A DNA stretch of 15,461 nt from SLID01 sp041667545 (GCA_041667545.1 JBAYES010000045.1:1-15461); one strand, 5' to 3'; shown: positions 5,083-13,615, counted from the first letter of the stretch. The notes: generated by a model from the letters alone, not told the origin. A program made the numbers and translations.

Positions 5083-7536
5083 TTAAGTATTCCATTTTTT
5101 TCTGGCATGCTCGGCATTTTTCCCCGAGCCGGATGACAATTTTTCATACATTCTGTAGGCTTTTTCCATGTCGCCTGATGCTTCGAAGATCTCAGCACAT
5201 CTGAGACGGGCGCGCAAGATCCAAAAATCACCCGCAGGGTAACTGTACTCCACCTTCAGGTATTCCTCCAAAGCCCGTGTCAAATCCCCCGCTTTTTCGT
5301 AACATTCGGCAAGGTCAAACTGGATCTGTGCATTTATCTCCGTATTGCGGCCAGTTAGCGCCATTCGAAAGTATTCTATGGCAAGAGTATACTGCCCTCC
5401 GGACTTAAGGATTATGCCTATGCGATTATTGGCAATGTTAGATAGGTTGCTTCCACGGTAAGTCTCGGACACGATCTTATACAGCCGGATAGCCTCGGCG
5501 GGGTCTCCCTTCTTTTTCGCGATGTCCCCTAAGGTGAGAGTGGCCTGGGGCGCCCACTTTCCGTCGGGAGATAAGGCGATCAACCTTTCGAACTGTACGA
5601 TACTTTTTTCCACCATATTATGGTCATAAAGTACCCACCCCATCCAGTATTCGGAATCTTCCGCAAAATCGCTGTCCGGAAAGTCTTCGGTTACTTTGGA
5701 AAAATATTTCCTCGCGTCATCAAAATCTCCTTTCTCGTAAGAATATTCGCCCAACCAGAAAAAAATACCGGGAGCCAGGTCATCCTCGGGATCGGAGTCC
5801 AACAGAGTTTCAAAAATATCACGAGCTTTGTCTTCTGCCCCAAGCCGGTAATAAAGCCATCCGGCACAGTATTCGGCGGCTCTTTCGTACAGGACCGCAT
5901 TATCATAATGACGTGAGGCCAGCTCTTTTTTGATCAGGTCATATACTTCAAGAGCCTCATCGTACCTTTTCATTCCGTAAAAAATATCGATCTTATGTAG
6001 ATAGGAACCCATCAGAATATCTCCGCCCGGGGACATCTCTATGGCCTTGTTGAAATTTTCGAGGGCTGAATAGTTATCTCCCCTGTCCGCGTACAACATC
6101 CCCAGCATATAGTACACGTGTTTAAGATATTCAGAATCCGGAAAATTTATCAGCATAGATTGAAAAGCAAGGATCGCGGCGTTCTTTCTTTCGGTTCCAG
6201 CCATAATGGTCCCTATTTCAAACTGCGCGTAATCTGCCATGGGACTGTCGGGAAAGCTGTTGAGTATCTTATCGTAAAGTCCCGACGCGCCCGAAAGGTC
6301 ATTGCGAGACTTCAATATTCCCGCGGCTGCCACCAGGGAATTTACGACTGTCTCAGCATTTTCCGATCTCTCCGCTACTGAAAGAAACCCCCTTAATGCC
6401 AAATCAACGTCTCCGGACGACAGATATACACCGGATAAGGCATATTGCACCCTGTGTGCGAATTCTCCGTCGGGATAACGAAGCAGAGCTTCTTTATAAA
6501 TGGCCGCCGCGTTCTCGAAGTTACCTGTTGTTGCATATACCTCCCCAAGATAGAAATAAGCATTCCGGGTCAGTCTATTTTCAGGAATATCTCTGATGAT
6601 CCTGAAATATGTCCGGAGCGCCGCGTCAAGATAACCCGAGTCAACTTCGATAGCGGCTATAGATAGGAGAGCCGCTGAGCGAGTCTCGGGAACGATTCCC
6701 TTTTCTGCCACTTCAGTGAACAACATTAAAGCTTGCTCGTTTTCTCCCCGGGTGTAGCTTATTTCCGCCATTTTATATTTGGCGGTGATCTTCCAGATCG
6801 GAGCGCCGGAAACCTTCACTGCTTTTTGAAAATTTTCCATGGCCCGGTCTGTATCATTTTTTCCGTAATAGGATTCGCCAAGCAGATAATAAGTCTCAAA
6901 TGTCCTGATGTTAAGCGGATACCTAGCTATGTGATTCGTAAGCGCCGCAGCCGCGTCATCGTAGCGCCGGGCCTTAAAAAGAACATTTCCAAGCTCGTAT
7001 CCCGATAACATCGAAAGTTCTCGGTCGGGATAACGTTTGATAATGTCCCGGAAGACCTCCGCGGCGGCATTGTATTCTTCCATCTTGTCGTAACACCATG
7101 CCATGCCATAATAGGCATGTTCGGCTATATGCTCCGGAGGATATCCGGAAATAACTTTTTGATATCCTTCAAGAGCTCTTTCGAAATCCCCTTCTTTGTA
7201 ATACGATTCGGCTATCCAGAAAAGAGCTGTTGCCTCGAGTCCGGTGTTCTTGAACCGCCCGGCGACCATATCAAATTCCGCTATGGCCTTTTGTATCTGG
7301 TCGGTATCAAAGAATATCTTTCCGAGAAGAACATGGATTTCCGCCTCCACTTCGGGGGGGATATCTGAAAGAAGAAGGTTTACCAGCTTATGCTCCGCAA
7401 GATCATAAAAGCCATCCTCGATAAATTTTTGAGCAAAGTCTATCTCGGCCTTAAACGCGCTTTCAGCGGCAATAGCCCAGGTGACGCCAAAAAAAACGGC
7501 TAAAGTGATAACAATTGTATGCTTGATTAAGTTCAT
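5083..7536 (-). CDS. Exported tetratricopeptide-repeat protein (817 aa)
   Basis: A secreted, probably periplasmic TPR solenoid. Residues 1-24 are a signal peptide (basic MNLIKH, hydrophobic core, AIA-A cleavage region) without a lipobox Cys. The rest, from about residue 25 to 815, consists almost wholly of TPR units of 34-37 residues, around 20 by eye, with the typical G-x2-Y-x4-D/E-x2-A-x8-YP spacing (for example ESYYKEGDFERALEGYQKVI). Such TPR proteins resemble CpoB/YbgF and BamD in style and often join envelope complexes. Its place first in the array with ExbB, ExbD and TonB points to a partner for that motor, perhaps at the peptidoglycan or outer membrane. The start has GGAGG only three bases before ATG. 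No catalytic domain is visible. Confidence 0.9.
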   Translation of the reverse strand: MNLIKHTIVITLAVFFGVTWAIAAESAFKAEIDFAQKFIEDGFYDLAEHKLVNLLLSDIPPEVEAEIHVLLGKIFFDTDQIQKAIAEFDMVAGRFKNTGLEATALFWIAESYYKEGDFERALEGYQKVISGYPPEHIAEHAYYGMAWCYDKMEEYNAAAEVFRDIIKRYPDRELSMLSGYELGNVLFKARRYDDAAAALTNHIARYPLNIRTFETYYLLGESYYGKNDTDRAMENFQKAVKVSGAPIWKITAKYKMAEISYTRGENEQALMLFTEVAEKGIVPETRSAALLSIAAIEVDSGYLDAALRTYFRIIRDIPENRLTRNAYFYLGEVYATTGNFENAAAIYKEALLRYPDGEFAHRVQYALSGVYLSSGDVDLALRGFLSVAERSENAETVVNSLVAAAGILKSRNDLSGASGLYDKILNSFPDSPMADYAQFEIGTIMAGTERKNAAILAFQSMLINFPDSEYLKHVYYMLGMLYADRGDNYSALENFNKAIEMSPGGDILMGSYLHKIDIFYGMKRYDEALEVYDLIKKELASRHYDNAVLYERAAEYCAGWLYYRLGAEDKARDIFETLLDSDPEDDLAPGIFFWLGEYSYEKGDFDDARKYFSKVTEDFPDSDFAEDSEYWMGWVLYDHNMVEKSIVQFERLIALSPDGKWAPQATLTLGDIAKKKGDPAEAIRLYKIVSETYRGSNLSNIANNRIGIILKSGGQYTLAIEYFRMALTGRNTEINAQIQFDLAECYEKAGDLTRALEEYLKVEYSYPAGDFWILRARLRCAEIFEASGDMEKAYRMYEKLSSGSGKNAEHARKKWNT

Positions 7537-7645
7537 TAACCTCCATTGACTTATTTTTCCCTCAGAACAAGGATAAGAGAATTCTTTAAAACACCCGCCT
7601 GACGCTATAAAAAACGGGAGATTACGCGGGAACCTCGGCTATTCA

Positions 7646-7682
7646 CAATAAAACAAATGCCGCTTTCGAATACACGCGGCAT
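7646..7682 (-). terminator. Rho-independent terminator of uvrA
   Basis: On the minus strand ATGCCGC (7682-7676) pairs with GCGGCAT (7663-7657) across a 12-base loop and is followed by TTGTTTTATTG. It lies about 60 bases past the uvrA stop and before the TPR operon, so it would isolate the two transcripts. The stem is short and the T-run interrupted, so strength is moderate. Confidence 0.65.
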
Positions 7683-7740
7683 AGCACAATGTTACCAAAG
7701 TACCGGCAAAACGGCAAGTGAAAAGGTATTAATGATGTTG

Positions 7741-10524
7741 TCAAGTTCTGAGATATTGTCCAGTATAGGAATCTTTGTTCGCGGCTATTTCCTCGGGAGT
7801 ACCCTGGGCTACAACCTGTCCGCCAAAAACTCCTCCTCCGGGTCCCAGATCTATTACATGATCCGCTGAAAGAATAACATCAAGATTATGCTCGATTACA
7901 AGAACGGTATTCCCTGCCGCGACCAGAGAATGAAGAACTTCAAGCAGCTTATGGATATCGGCAAAATGAAGCCCCGTGGTAGGTTCATCAAGTATATACA
8001 GAGTTTTTCCGGTAGCCTTTTTTGATAATTCTGTCGCGAGTTTCACTCTTTGGGCTTCTCCCCCCGATAAAGTGGTGGCCTGCTGCCCCAGTCTTATGTA
8101 CCCTAAGCCAACTTCATTAAGGGTTTTTAGCTTGTCATTTATTGACGGGATGTTAGAGAAAATCTCTAAAGCCTCTTCTATGCTCAAAGACAGCACATCG
8201 GATATGTTCAGTCCCTTGTACCTTATTTCGAGCGTTTGATCATTGAATCTTTTTCCGAAACATACAGGGCATTCTACATACACATCCGGAAGGAAATGCA
8301 TCTCTATTTTTTTGACACCGTCACCCTGGCAAGCCTCACAGCGGCCACCTTTGACATTGAAGCTGAACCTTCCGGGCCTGTATCCTCTCACCCTCGAATC
8401 GGGTAGTCTCGCAAAAAGGTCGCGTATGGGACTGAAAGCTCCGGAATATGTGGCGGGGTTGGATCGCGGTGTCTTTCCTATGGGCGACTGATCTATCACT
8501 ATTACTTTGTCCACAAGGTCCAACCCCCTTATGGCTTTGTGTTTTCCGGGTTTTGCCTTAGCGCCATACAATTTTCTGGCAAGAGCTCTGTATAATATCT
8601 CATCAACAAGTGTGCTTTTGCCGGAGCCGGAAACACCTGTAACACAACTCAAAACACCCAACGGGAACTTGACATCTATATCACGAAGATTATGCTCAGA
8701 AGCCCCCGATACCTCGAGGTATTTACCTTCAGCCGGGATCCTTCTTGCGCCGGGCCTTTCCATTTTAAGCTCTCCTCTTAAATATTTTCCGGTCAGGGAT
8801 GATGGGCTTTTGAGTATAGCCGAAATATTACCTTCGGCGACTACCTTTCCGCCATGTTCCCCCGCCCCCGGACCGAGGTCAATGATATGATCGGCTGATC
8901 TTATGGTAACTTCGTCATGTTCTACCACTATAAGGGTGTTCCCTAAGTCCCGAAGCCTCTTCAGCGTCTCCAGGAGTTTATCATTGTCTTTCTGGTGAAG
9001 TCCGATGCTGGGTTCGTCAAGAACATACAGAACTCCCACAAGCGCTGATCCTATCTGTGTAGCAAGCCTTATTCTTTGGTCTTCACCGCCGGAAAGCGTA
9101 CTGCTTTTTCTGTCAAGGCTGAGATACCCCAAACCAACATTCATCATAAATTCCAATCGGCCGGATATTTCCTTAAGAGCCTCTTCAGCAATTTTTTTTC
9201 TTTCATCATCAAGCTTAAGAGAAGAAAAGAAAATCCCCGCGTCAGCTATTGATAGTTCACAGACTTCCGATATATTCTTGCCGCCCACCAGCACCGACAA
9301 TGACTCTTTTCTAAGTCTGCGTCCCCCGCATTCAGGGCAGGGTTGAGGGGACATGAACCCTCCTATAACTTCTTTCATAAATTCGCTTTCGGTTTCCCTG
9401 AAACGCCTTTCAAGGTTCGGAATAACCCCCTCATATCCCGAATCCTCATCCCCGAACATGATCATCTTTTTTTGTTTTCTGGTAAGTTTAGAAAATTCGA
9501 TGTCCACATCAAAATCGTGATATCTTGACAACCTTCTCAGTTGTCTTCTGAAATGCAGGACCGCCCCCTTGCCTCCTTTTTTCCAGGGAGCGATAGCCTT
9601 GATAAGAGGCAGGGTCTTGTCGGGAACGACGAGATCGGGGTCTATCTCTATTTTATTGCCCAGACCGTTGCAGGCCTGACATGCCCCGTAGGGACTGTTA
9701 AATGAAAAATTCCTGGGATCAAGTTTCTGAAAGCTTATTCCGCAATCGGCGCAGGAATTGCTCTCGCTGAAAAGAACATCTTTCCCGATACCTTTTGATG
9801 TGTCTCCTACATTCACTATGGCCGTGCCGGATCCCATGCTTAGCGCCGTCTCAATGGAATCCGAGACTCTTCCCCTTATCCCATTTTTCATGGCCAAGCG
9901 ATCTATCACCGCTTCTATCGAATGTTTTGTTTTTTTATTAAGCTCGGGTATGCGGTCTCCCACATCCATGATATTTCCATCTATGCGAAGCCGTACTATA
10001 CCGCTTTTCCGGGCTTGCCGCATTGTCTCGACATGTTCACCTTTTCTTCCGGAAACTAACGGAGCAAGTATTACCAGCCCGGTGCCCTCGGCATATGACA
10101 TTATCCTGTCAACGATCTCCTGCGACGTCTGAGCGGATATTTCTTTTCCACAGGCATAGCAGAACTGTACCCCCACCCTTGCGAATAAAACCCTCATGTA
10201 GTCGTATATTTCCGTTTGCGTGCCTACCGTAGACCTTGGATTCTTTCCGCTGGAACGCTGTTCTATGCTTATGGAAGGAGAAAGGCCCGAGATGGAATCC
10301 ACGTGGGGCTTCTGCAGCTGTCCGAGAAACTGACGGGCATAGCTCGAGAGCGACTCCACATATCTCCTCTGCCCCTCCGCGTATATAGTGTCGAAAGCCA
10401 GAGAAGATTTCCCCGAACCGGAAAGACCCGTGACCACGCAAAGCGTATTACGGGGTATCTTTACCGAAATATTCTTAAGATTATGTTCCCTGGCGCCTTT
10501 CACCAGTATATATTCTTTTGCCAT
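7741..10524 (-). CDS. uvrA: Excinuclease ABC subunit A (UvrA)
   Basis: The damage-sensing ATPase of nucleotide excision repair, which acts as a dimer with UvrB and then UvrC. At 927 aa it is full length. It has two ABC modules: Walker A GLSGSGKSS (33-41) with signature LSGGEDQ (477-483) and Walker B LDEPSIGLH (502-510), then Walker A GVSGSGKST (630-638) with LSGGEAQ (819-825) and LDEPTTGLH (845-853). Both structural zinc sites are intact: C258-x2-C261-x20-C282-x2-C285 and C729-x2-C732-x19-C752-x2-C755. The first signature has Asp where Ala is usual (GGED for GGEA), probably tolerated. No LexA-like box or good Shine-Dalgarno is seen upstream. It appears monocistronic, with its own terminator. 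Confidence 0.98.
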   Translation of the reverse strand: MAKEYILVKGAREHNLKNISVKIPRNTLCVVTGLSGSGKSSLAFDTIYAEGQRRYVESLSSYARQFLGQLQKPHVDSISGLSPSISIEQRSSGKNPRSTVGTQTEIYDYMRVLFARVGVQFCYACGKEISAQTSQEIVDRIMSYAEGTGLVILAPLVSGRKGEHVETMRQARKSGIVRLRIDGNIMDVGDRIPELNKKTKHSIEAVIDRLAMKNGIRGRVSDSIETALSMGSGTAIVNVGDTSKGIGKDVLFSESNSCADCGISFQKLDPRNFSFNSPYGACQACNGLGNKIEIDPDLVVPDKTLPLIKAIAPWKKGGKGAVLHFRRQLRRLSRYHDFDVDIEFSKLTRKQKKMIMFGDEDSGYEGVIPNLERRFRETESEFMKEVIGGFMSPQPCPECGGRRLRKESLSVLVGGKNISEVCELSIADAGIFFSSLKLDDERKKIAEEALKEISGRLEFMMNVGLGYLSLDRKSSTLSGGEDQRIRLATQIGSALVGVLYVLDEPSIGLHQKDNDKLLETLKRLRDLGNTLIVVEHDEVTIRSADHIIDLGPGAGEHGGKVVAEGNISAILKSPSSLTGKYLRGELKMERPGARRIPAEGKYLEVSGASEHNLRDIDVKFPLGVLSCVTGVSGSGKSTLVDEILYRALARKLYGAKAKPGKHKAIRGLDLVDKVIVIDQSPIGKTPRSNPATYSGAFSPIRDLFARLPDSRVRGYRPGRFSFNVKGGRCEACQGDGVKKIEMHFLPDVYVECPVCFGKRFNDQTLEIRYKGLNISDVLSLSIEEALEIFSNIPSINDKLKTLNEVGLGYIRLGQQATTLSGGEAQRVKLATELSKKATGKTLYILDEPTTGLHFADIHKLLEVLHSLVAAGNTVLVIEHNLDVILSADHVIDLGPGGGVFGGQVVAQGTPEEIAANKDSYTGQYLRT

Positions 10525-10619
10525 AGAACAGATTTTATCACAACTCCCCCAAACTCTCCACAGAATAACCCTTTCCCTCGCTGACCTTCCCTACTAAATA
10601 TCAAAAAGATCGCAGCGCC

Positions 10620-10752
10620 AATGCTACAAGGGTCTGGCATTCCCTGATAGGGACGCGAAGATTTTCCCGGCGAGAAAATCTTCGCTCGGAGTACGACCTC
10701 GTTCCCACGAGGGCCCGTGCCCTCTCCGGGAACACCAGACCCTTGTAGCGTT
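10620..10752. repeat. Large structured inverted-repeat element (three inner hairpins)
   Basis: Arms 10620-10644 and 10728-10752 pair over 25 positions with two mismatches and one G-T (core GCTACAAGGGTCTGG / CCAGACCCTTGTAGC). Inside are a perfect 12-bp hairpin, GCGAAGATTTTC (10655-10666) with GAAAATCTTCGC (10674-10685); CCTCGT-tccc-ACGAGG (10697-10712); and the competing GAGGGC-ccgt-GCCCTC (10709-10724). TCCCT-gat-AGGGA (10641-10653) is an alternative fold. It lies in the 567-base gap between the divergent uvrA and XRE-cupin genes. A related partial copy is at 13393-13455. It could be a non-autonomous mobile repeat or a structured RNA; which is unknown. Confidence 0.75.
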
Positions 10753-10885
10753 AAAGCTCTTTATAATAATGTAGCATGACGACCGATCATTCTAACGAAA
10801 AATCTCGAGTCCAAATCCTTGGCTTCTCTTCCCTCTCTATTTCTAAGGATAATTTAACGCAATAAGATGACTGAACATCGATCAT

Positions 10886-10968
10886 AAGGGCGTGGTTGCC
10901 ATGTTCCGTACAGGGCGGATCCACACCGGGCGGAGGGGCCCTGGTAGGAATATGGCAACCACTCCCTT
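10886..10968. repeat. 83-bp imperfect palindrome upstream of the XRE-cupin gene
   Basis: Arms of 30 bases (10886-10915 and 10939-10968) pair with five non-Watson-Crick positions; the cores are GTGGTTGCCAT and ATGGCAACCAC, and the inner parts CAGGG and CCCTG. The 23-base loop is GC-rich. The element ends 58 bases before the -35 of the downstream gene. It resembles 10620-10752 in design (long stem in intergenic DNA) but not in sequence. The remainder of 10525-11025 shows nothing else I can support, and the minus-strand open frame across 10787-11023 looks spurious. Confidence 0.75.
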
Positions 10969-11025
10969 TCACGATGAAAGAAAAAATGTTACAGAAGAGT
11001 TGATAACGATAGCAGACAGACAAAT

Positions 11026-11054
11026 TTGATTATTAGTGAAATATGGTGTATCAT
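11026..11054 (+). promoter_or_regulatory. Sigma70-type promoter of the XRE-cupin gene
   Basis: TTGATT (11026-11031, four of six consensus bases) and TATCAT (11049-11054, five of six) are exactly 17 bases apart. The expected transcription start is near 11061, giving a leader of about 30 bases that carries GGAGGGGG before ATG. Confidence 0.7.
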
Positions 11055-11058
11055 ATTT
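11039..11058 (+). promoter_or_regulatory. Dyad overlapping the -10: candidate autoregulatory operator
   Basis: AAATATG (11039-11045), six bases, CATATTT (11052-11058): a perfect 7-bp-arm dyad covering the -10 hexamer of the XRE-cupin promoter. XRE regulators commonly repress their own promoters at such dyads. That the encoded protein binds here is inference. Confidence 0.5.
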
Positions 11059-11091
11059 TCAAACAGGCGAACTTAAACTCGGAGGGGGATA

Positions 11092-11640
11092 ATGAAGATC
11101 GGAGAGAAGATAAGAGCGTATCGCAAGGAAAAAAGAATGACGCTTGAAGAGCTTTCGCAAAAAAGCAAAGTAGCCCTGGCCACCTTAAGCAGAATGGAAA
11201 CAGGCAAAATGCCAGGCACACTGAAGGCCCACACAAATATCTGCCGGTCCCTCGGTATATCAATCGCCGAGCTATATCGTGAAATGGAAGATTCCGCTAA
11301 GACCGTTGAGGCGGTCGCCGACGAAAAAAAACCCGAACGACTGGAAGGTTCGGGAAAAGTTAAATTCGGTCTTCTGGTAGCGAGAACAGCGGGCAAGAAG
11401 ATGCTACCGTTAACGATAAAAATATCTTCCGGAGGCAAAACACAGCCGGAACGGAACAGAACCGGAACAGAAAAATTTTTGTTTTCTCTAAAGGGGAGTG
11501 TCGTTGTCTTTGTTTCCGGAAAGTCATATCCCATTAAAAAGGGGGACAGCCTTTACTTTGATTCTTCATTAGAGCATTACATAGAGAATAGTTCAGCGGC
11601 CGAAGCAGAGGTACTTTCAATAACATCTTCCCAAAAATAA
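11092..11640 (+). CDS. XRE-family transcriptional regulator with cupin domain
   Basis: A 182-aa cytoplasmic DNA-binding protein and the only plus-strand gene. The N-terminal helix-turn-helix (about 3-62) is of lambda-repressor/XRE type: IGEKIRAYRKEKRMTLEELS, then ALATLSRMETGK as recognition helix region. A charged linker (65-88) joins a C-terminal cupin-2 barrel (about 90-180) with FLFSLKGSVVVFV and KKGDSLYFDSSLEHYIEN. The first cupin motif has lost the usual His residues (PERNRTGTEKF at 119-129), leaving H162 of the second motif, so metal binding is doubtful and a ligand-sensing or purely structural role is more likely. GGAGGGGG gives a strong ribosome-binding site. The gene converges on the HD-GYP gene with a 44-base gap. 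The ligand and the regulon are unknown. Confidence 0.92.
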   Translation: MKIGEKIRAYRKEKRMTLEELSQKSKVALATLSRMETGKMPGTLKAHTNICRSLGISIAELYREMEDSAKTVEAVADEKKPERLEGSGKVKFGLLVARTAGKKMLPLTIKISSGGKTQPERNRTGTEKFLFSLKGSVVVFVSGKSYPIKKGDSLYFDSSLEHYIENSSAAEAEVLSITSSQK

Positions 11641-11684
11641 TTACTATGGATTTTCGCGCCATCAAATTCAAGGCAAGTAAATAG

Positions 11685-13010
11685 CTATCCTATTATCCCC
11701 TGGAACTTGTTCTTTCTATACGCGAGAAGAAAAGCGCTCACGACTATAGGGTCAAACTGTGTTCCCGAGTTATCCTTTATTATCTGCATGGCTATTTCCG
11801 CCATTTTTTTCTGCCTGTACGGTCTGTCACTAGTTATCGCGTCGAAGGTATCAGCAACCGCAATTATACGGGCTACAAATGGTATATCATCGCCTTTAAG
11901 ACCGTCCGGGTAACCCATTCCGTCGAATCTTTCATGATGCCCTCTCACTTCCCTTGCTATATCCCCAAGTTCCCGAATAGGATAGAGTATGGCGGCCCCT
12001 GTTACAGAATGTTCTTTTACTTTCTCATACTCGTCTTTGGTAAGCTGGCTTTTTTTGTTAAGTATGCTGTCGGGAACGCCTATTTTACCCACATCATGCA
12101 GAAGGCTTGCCACATGAAGGGTTTCCTTAAAATTCTTGTAGCTTTGCGCTTCAGGCATATCCTGAAGCTCCTCGGCTATTGTAAGGGCTATCTGCGTGAC
12201 TCTTTCTGTATGGCCATGTGTGTACGGATCTCTAGCATCTATTGCTGCGGCAAGAGATATCGAAGTGTGTATGAATATCTTGTGCTCTCTTTCATAAAGA
12301 TCGTGCACCTCGTAGATCTTATCCTGAAGGTCTTGTATAAGCTGGGCGTTAGCAAGCGCCATTGCGACATCATTTGCCAATGTGGTGAAAAAACCTATTT
12401 CCTGCCGTGAGAACTTAATATTGGACAATTTTTTGCCAAGCAGCAGCACTCCTATGAGGTCCTTTTTATAAAATATCGGAACACAGATATTTGATTTTAA
12501 AAGTTCCATCTGTTTGAGCGCCCTTTCAAACATTTCCCTGATCTCATCATTCTCCTTTAAGGCGTCATTCCTATGAAAAGCGTCCAGTAGAGTTTTGTAT
12601 TCCAAAGCTCCTGTTTCCGATATCCTATAGTTGTGCCGTTCCTGAAAAACCCTGATAAGAGGATTATCTACGGCTAATCGTATATACCCTACGGGTATTT
12701 TAATTCCCTCGGACCCTTTGCTGTCGATAAGGACATATGCGCTCCGTTCTTTTTGAAAGATCAGCATGGCGGTATGAGACACCTTAACTTGCTCGTCGAT
12801 TATTCTCACTATTACTTTTATCAGGCGTTCCGGCCGCTTAAAACGAATCATTGTTCGGGAGGCGCTTTCAAGCATCACCTGATAATCAAGTTCCGGTTCC
12901 GGACGTTTCTGTATCATTTCGGGCTTCATGGGGATGAGAGCCCCGTCACAATTTTTCATTTTCTCTGTTATCCAGTCCTGAAGTTTAAGCCAATTATCGT
13001 CGTAAGACAT
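11685..13010 (-). CDS. HD-GYP domain phosphodiesterase with GAF-like sensor domain
   Basis: A 441-aa soluble signalling protein. The N-terminal half (about 45-225) fits a GAF-like sensor (TAMLIFQKERSAYVLIDSKG, then ICVPIFYKKDLIGVLLLGKK, 175-194), followed by a helix (222-245) that probably forms a coiled coil. The C-terminal HD-GYP domain (about 250-435) has a complete-looking active site: H265 and H267 in YTHGHTERV, H305-D306 in LLHDVGKIG, H334, H358-H359, GYP at 366-368 in FDGMGYPDGLKG, and D387 in VADTFD. Such domains hydrolyse cyclic di-GMP or related cyclic dinucleotides. No transmembrane helix is seen and no cyclase partner is in the window. GGGGGAA precedes the ATG. Its substrate and the sensed signal cannot be read from sequence. 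Confidence 0.93.
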   Translation of the reverse strand: MSYDDNWLKLQDWITEKMKNCDGALIPMKPEMIQKRPEPELDYQVMLESASRTMIRFKRPERLIKVIVRIIDEQVKVSHTAMLIFQKERSAYVLIDSKGSEGIKIPVGYIRLAVDNPLIRVFQERHNYRISETGALEYKTLLDAFHRNDALKENDEIREMFERALKQMELLKSNICVPIFYKKDLIGVLLLGKKLSNIKFSRQEIGFFTTLANDVAMALANAQLIQDLQDKIYEVHDLYEREHKIFIHTSISLAAAIDARDPYTHGHTERVTQIALTIAEELQDMPEAQSYKNFKETLHVASLLHDVGKIGVPDSILNKKSQLTKDEYEKVKEHSVTGAAILYPIRELGDIAREVRGHHERFDGMGYPDGLKGDDIPFVARIIAVADTFDAITSDRPYRQKKMAEIAMQIIKDNSGTQFDPIVVSAFLLAYRKNKFQGIIG

Positions 13011-13392
13011 TTCCCCCGCCTTTTTTGCTCACCCCACAGTAACTTTCTATTTATCGACTTACCTCTCGATCATCGCTCGTTTGAACCGACGCTTCGATCC
13101 GCCCTTGAAAACTGAAATACCACCTTGACTGTACATTCATATATTGCAACCGCTTTCATGTGAAGATATTCCGTTAATTTAACGCTGTCATGATATTACC
13201 CGGAATTATCTTCGCTCCTCATTCCCCTTCCAAATCTTTTATGTTATTTTAATGTGTTATAGTGTCGATTTACATTGTTTCTTCCTGGTCACACCAATTA
13301 TCTGGTGATTGAAAGTATAATGAAGAAAAAGACAAAGTCAAGATTCGCAAGATGATTTTGAGACAACAAGAGCCGCAAGTAGATCCATCGAA
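13011..13392. other. AT-rich gap upstream of the HD-GYP gene; no gene seen
   Basis: No convincing coding sequence or promoter. The only structure is CGTTAATTTAACG (13172-13184), a perfect 6-bp-arm palindrome about 160 bases upstream of the HD-GYP start, and a CACCA-attatc-TGGTG hairpin near 13293-13308. Either could be a regulatory site, but nothing ties them to a regulator. The sequence toward 13392 leads into repeat elements. Confidence 0.4.
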
Positions 13393-13455
13393 CAAAGATC
13401 CTCACGCCGGGAAGATCGAGCGTCCCTCGTAGGGAATGCCAGAACCTCGTAACGG
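13393..13455. repeat. Partial copy of the 10620-10752 element family
   Basis: Read on the minus strand from 13455, this stretch aligns with 10620-10683: both share TTCTGG or GTCTGG, then CATTCCCT, a three-base variable loop, AGGGACGC or GAGGGACGC, CTTCCCGGCG or TTTCCCGGCG, and GATCTT or AATCTT. TCCCT-acg-AGGGA keeps the small hairpin with a changed loop. The matching right arm is not found nearby, so it is a half or decayed element. Confidence 0.65.
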
Positions 13456-13484
13456 AGATACCACCATTTTCCAATGAGTGTAAT

Positions 13485-13589
13485 GGGGACAGATGTAGCT
13501 TTGAGCAAGGGACGGGTGTAGGTTTGAGTTTGGGACAGGTGTGGGATCAAATCTGGGACAGGTGTAGGAACAAATCGAGAACCGTCCCT
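13485..13589. repeat. 105-bp direct repeat, copy 1 (four 23-bp units)
   Basis: Starts GGGGACAG and ends AACCGTCCCT. GGGAC recurs at 13486, 13509, 13532 and 13555, an exact 23-base period; the unit consensus is about GGGACRGGTGTRGG plus nine looser bases. The end (ACCGTCCCT) is an inverted version of the unit start. It matches 13786-13890 at 95 of 105 positions by eye. Non-coding. Confidence 0.85.
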
Positions 13590-13615
13590 ACCTTTTTCTG
13601 GTAGGGATCCGTAAA

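Noticed and set aside
10525..10620. SOS (LexA) box or strong promoter upstream of uvrA
   Set aside because: No LexA-like dyad is seen. A GATAAAAT near the start could be a -10, but its -35 is poor and the transcript would be almost leaderless.
10620..10752. Riboswitch interpretation of the multi-hairpin element
   Set aside because: It is over 300 bases from the XRE-cupin start and about 100 from the uvrA start, has no known riboswitch core motif, and has a relative in unrelated context.
10787..11023. 78-aa minus-strand open frame upstream of the XRE-cupin gene
   Set aside because: It runs straight through the 83-bp palindrome, has no ribosome-binding site and no recognisable domain.
11641..11684. 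Bidirectional terminator between the convergent XRE-cupin and HD-GYP genes
   Set aside because: Only a 5-bp AATAG/CTATT pairing without a T-run is visible, too weak to call.
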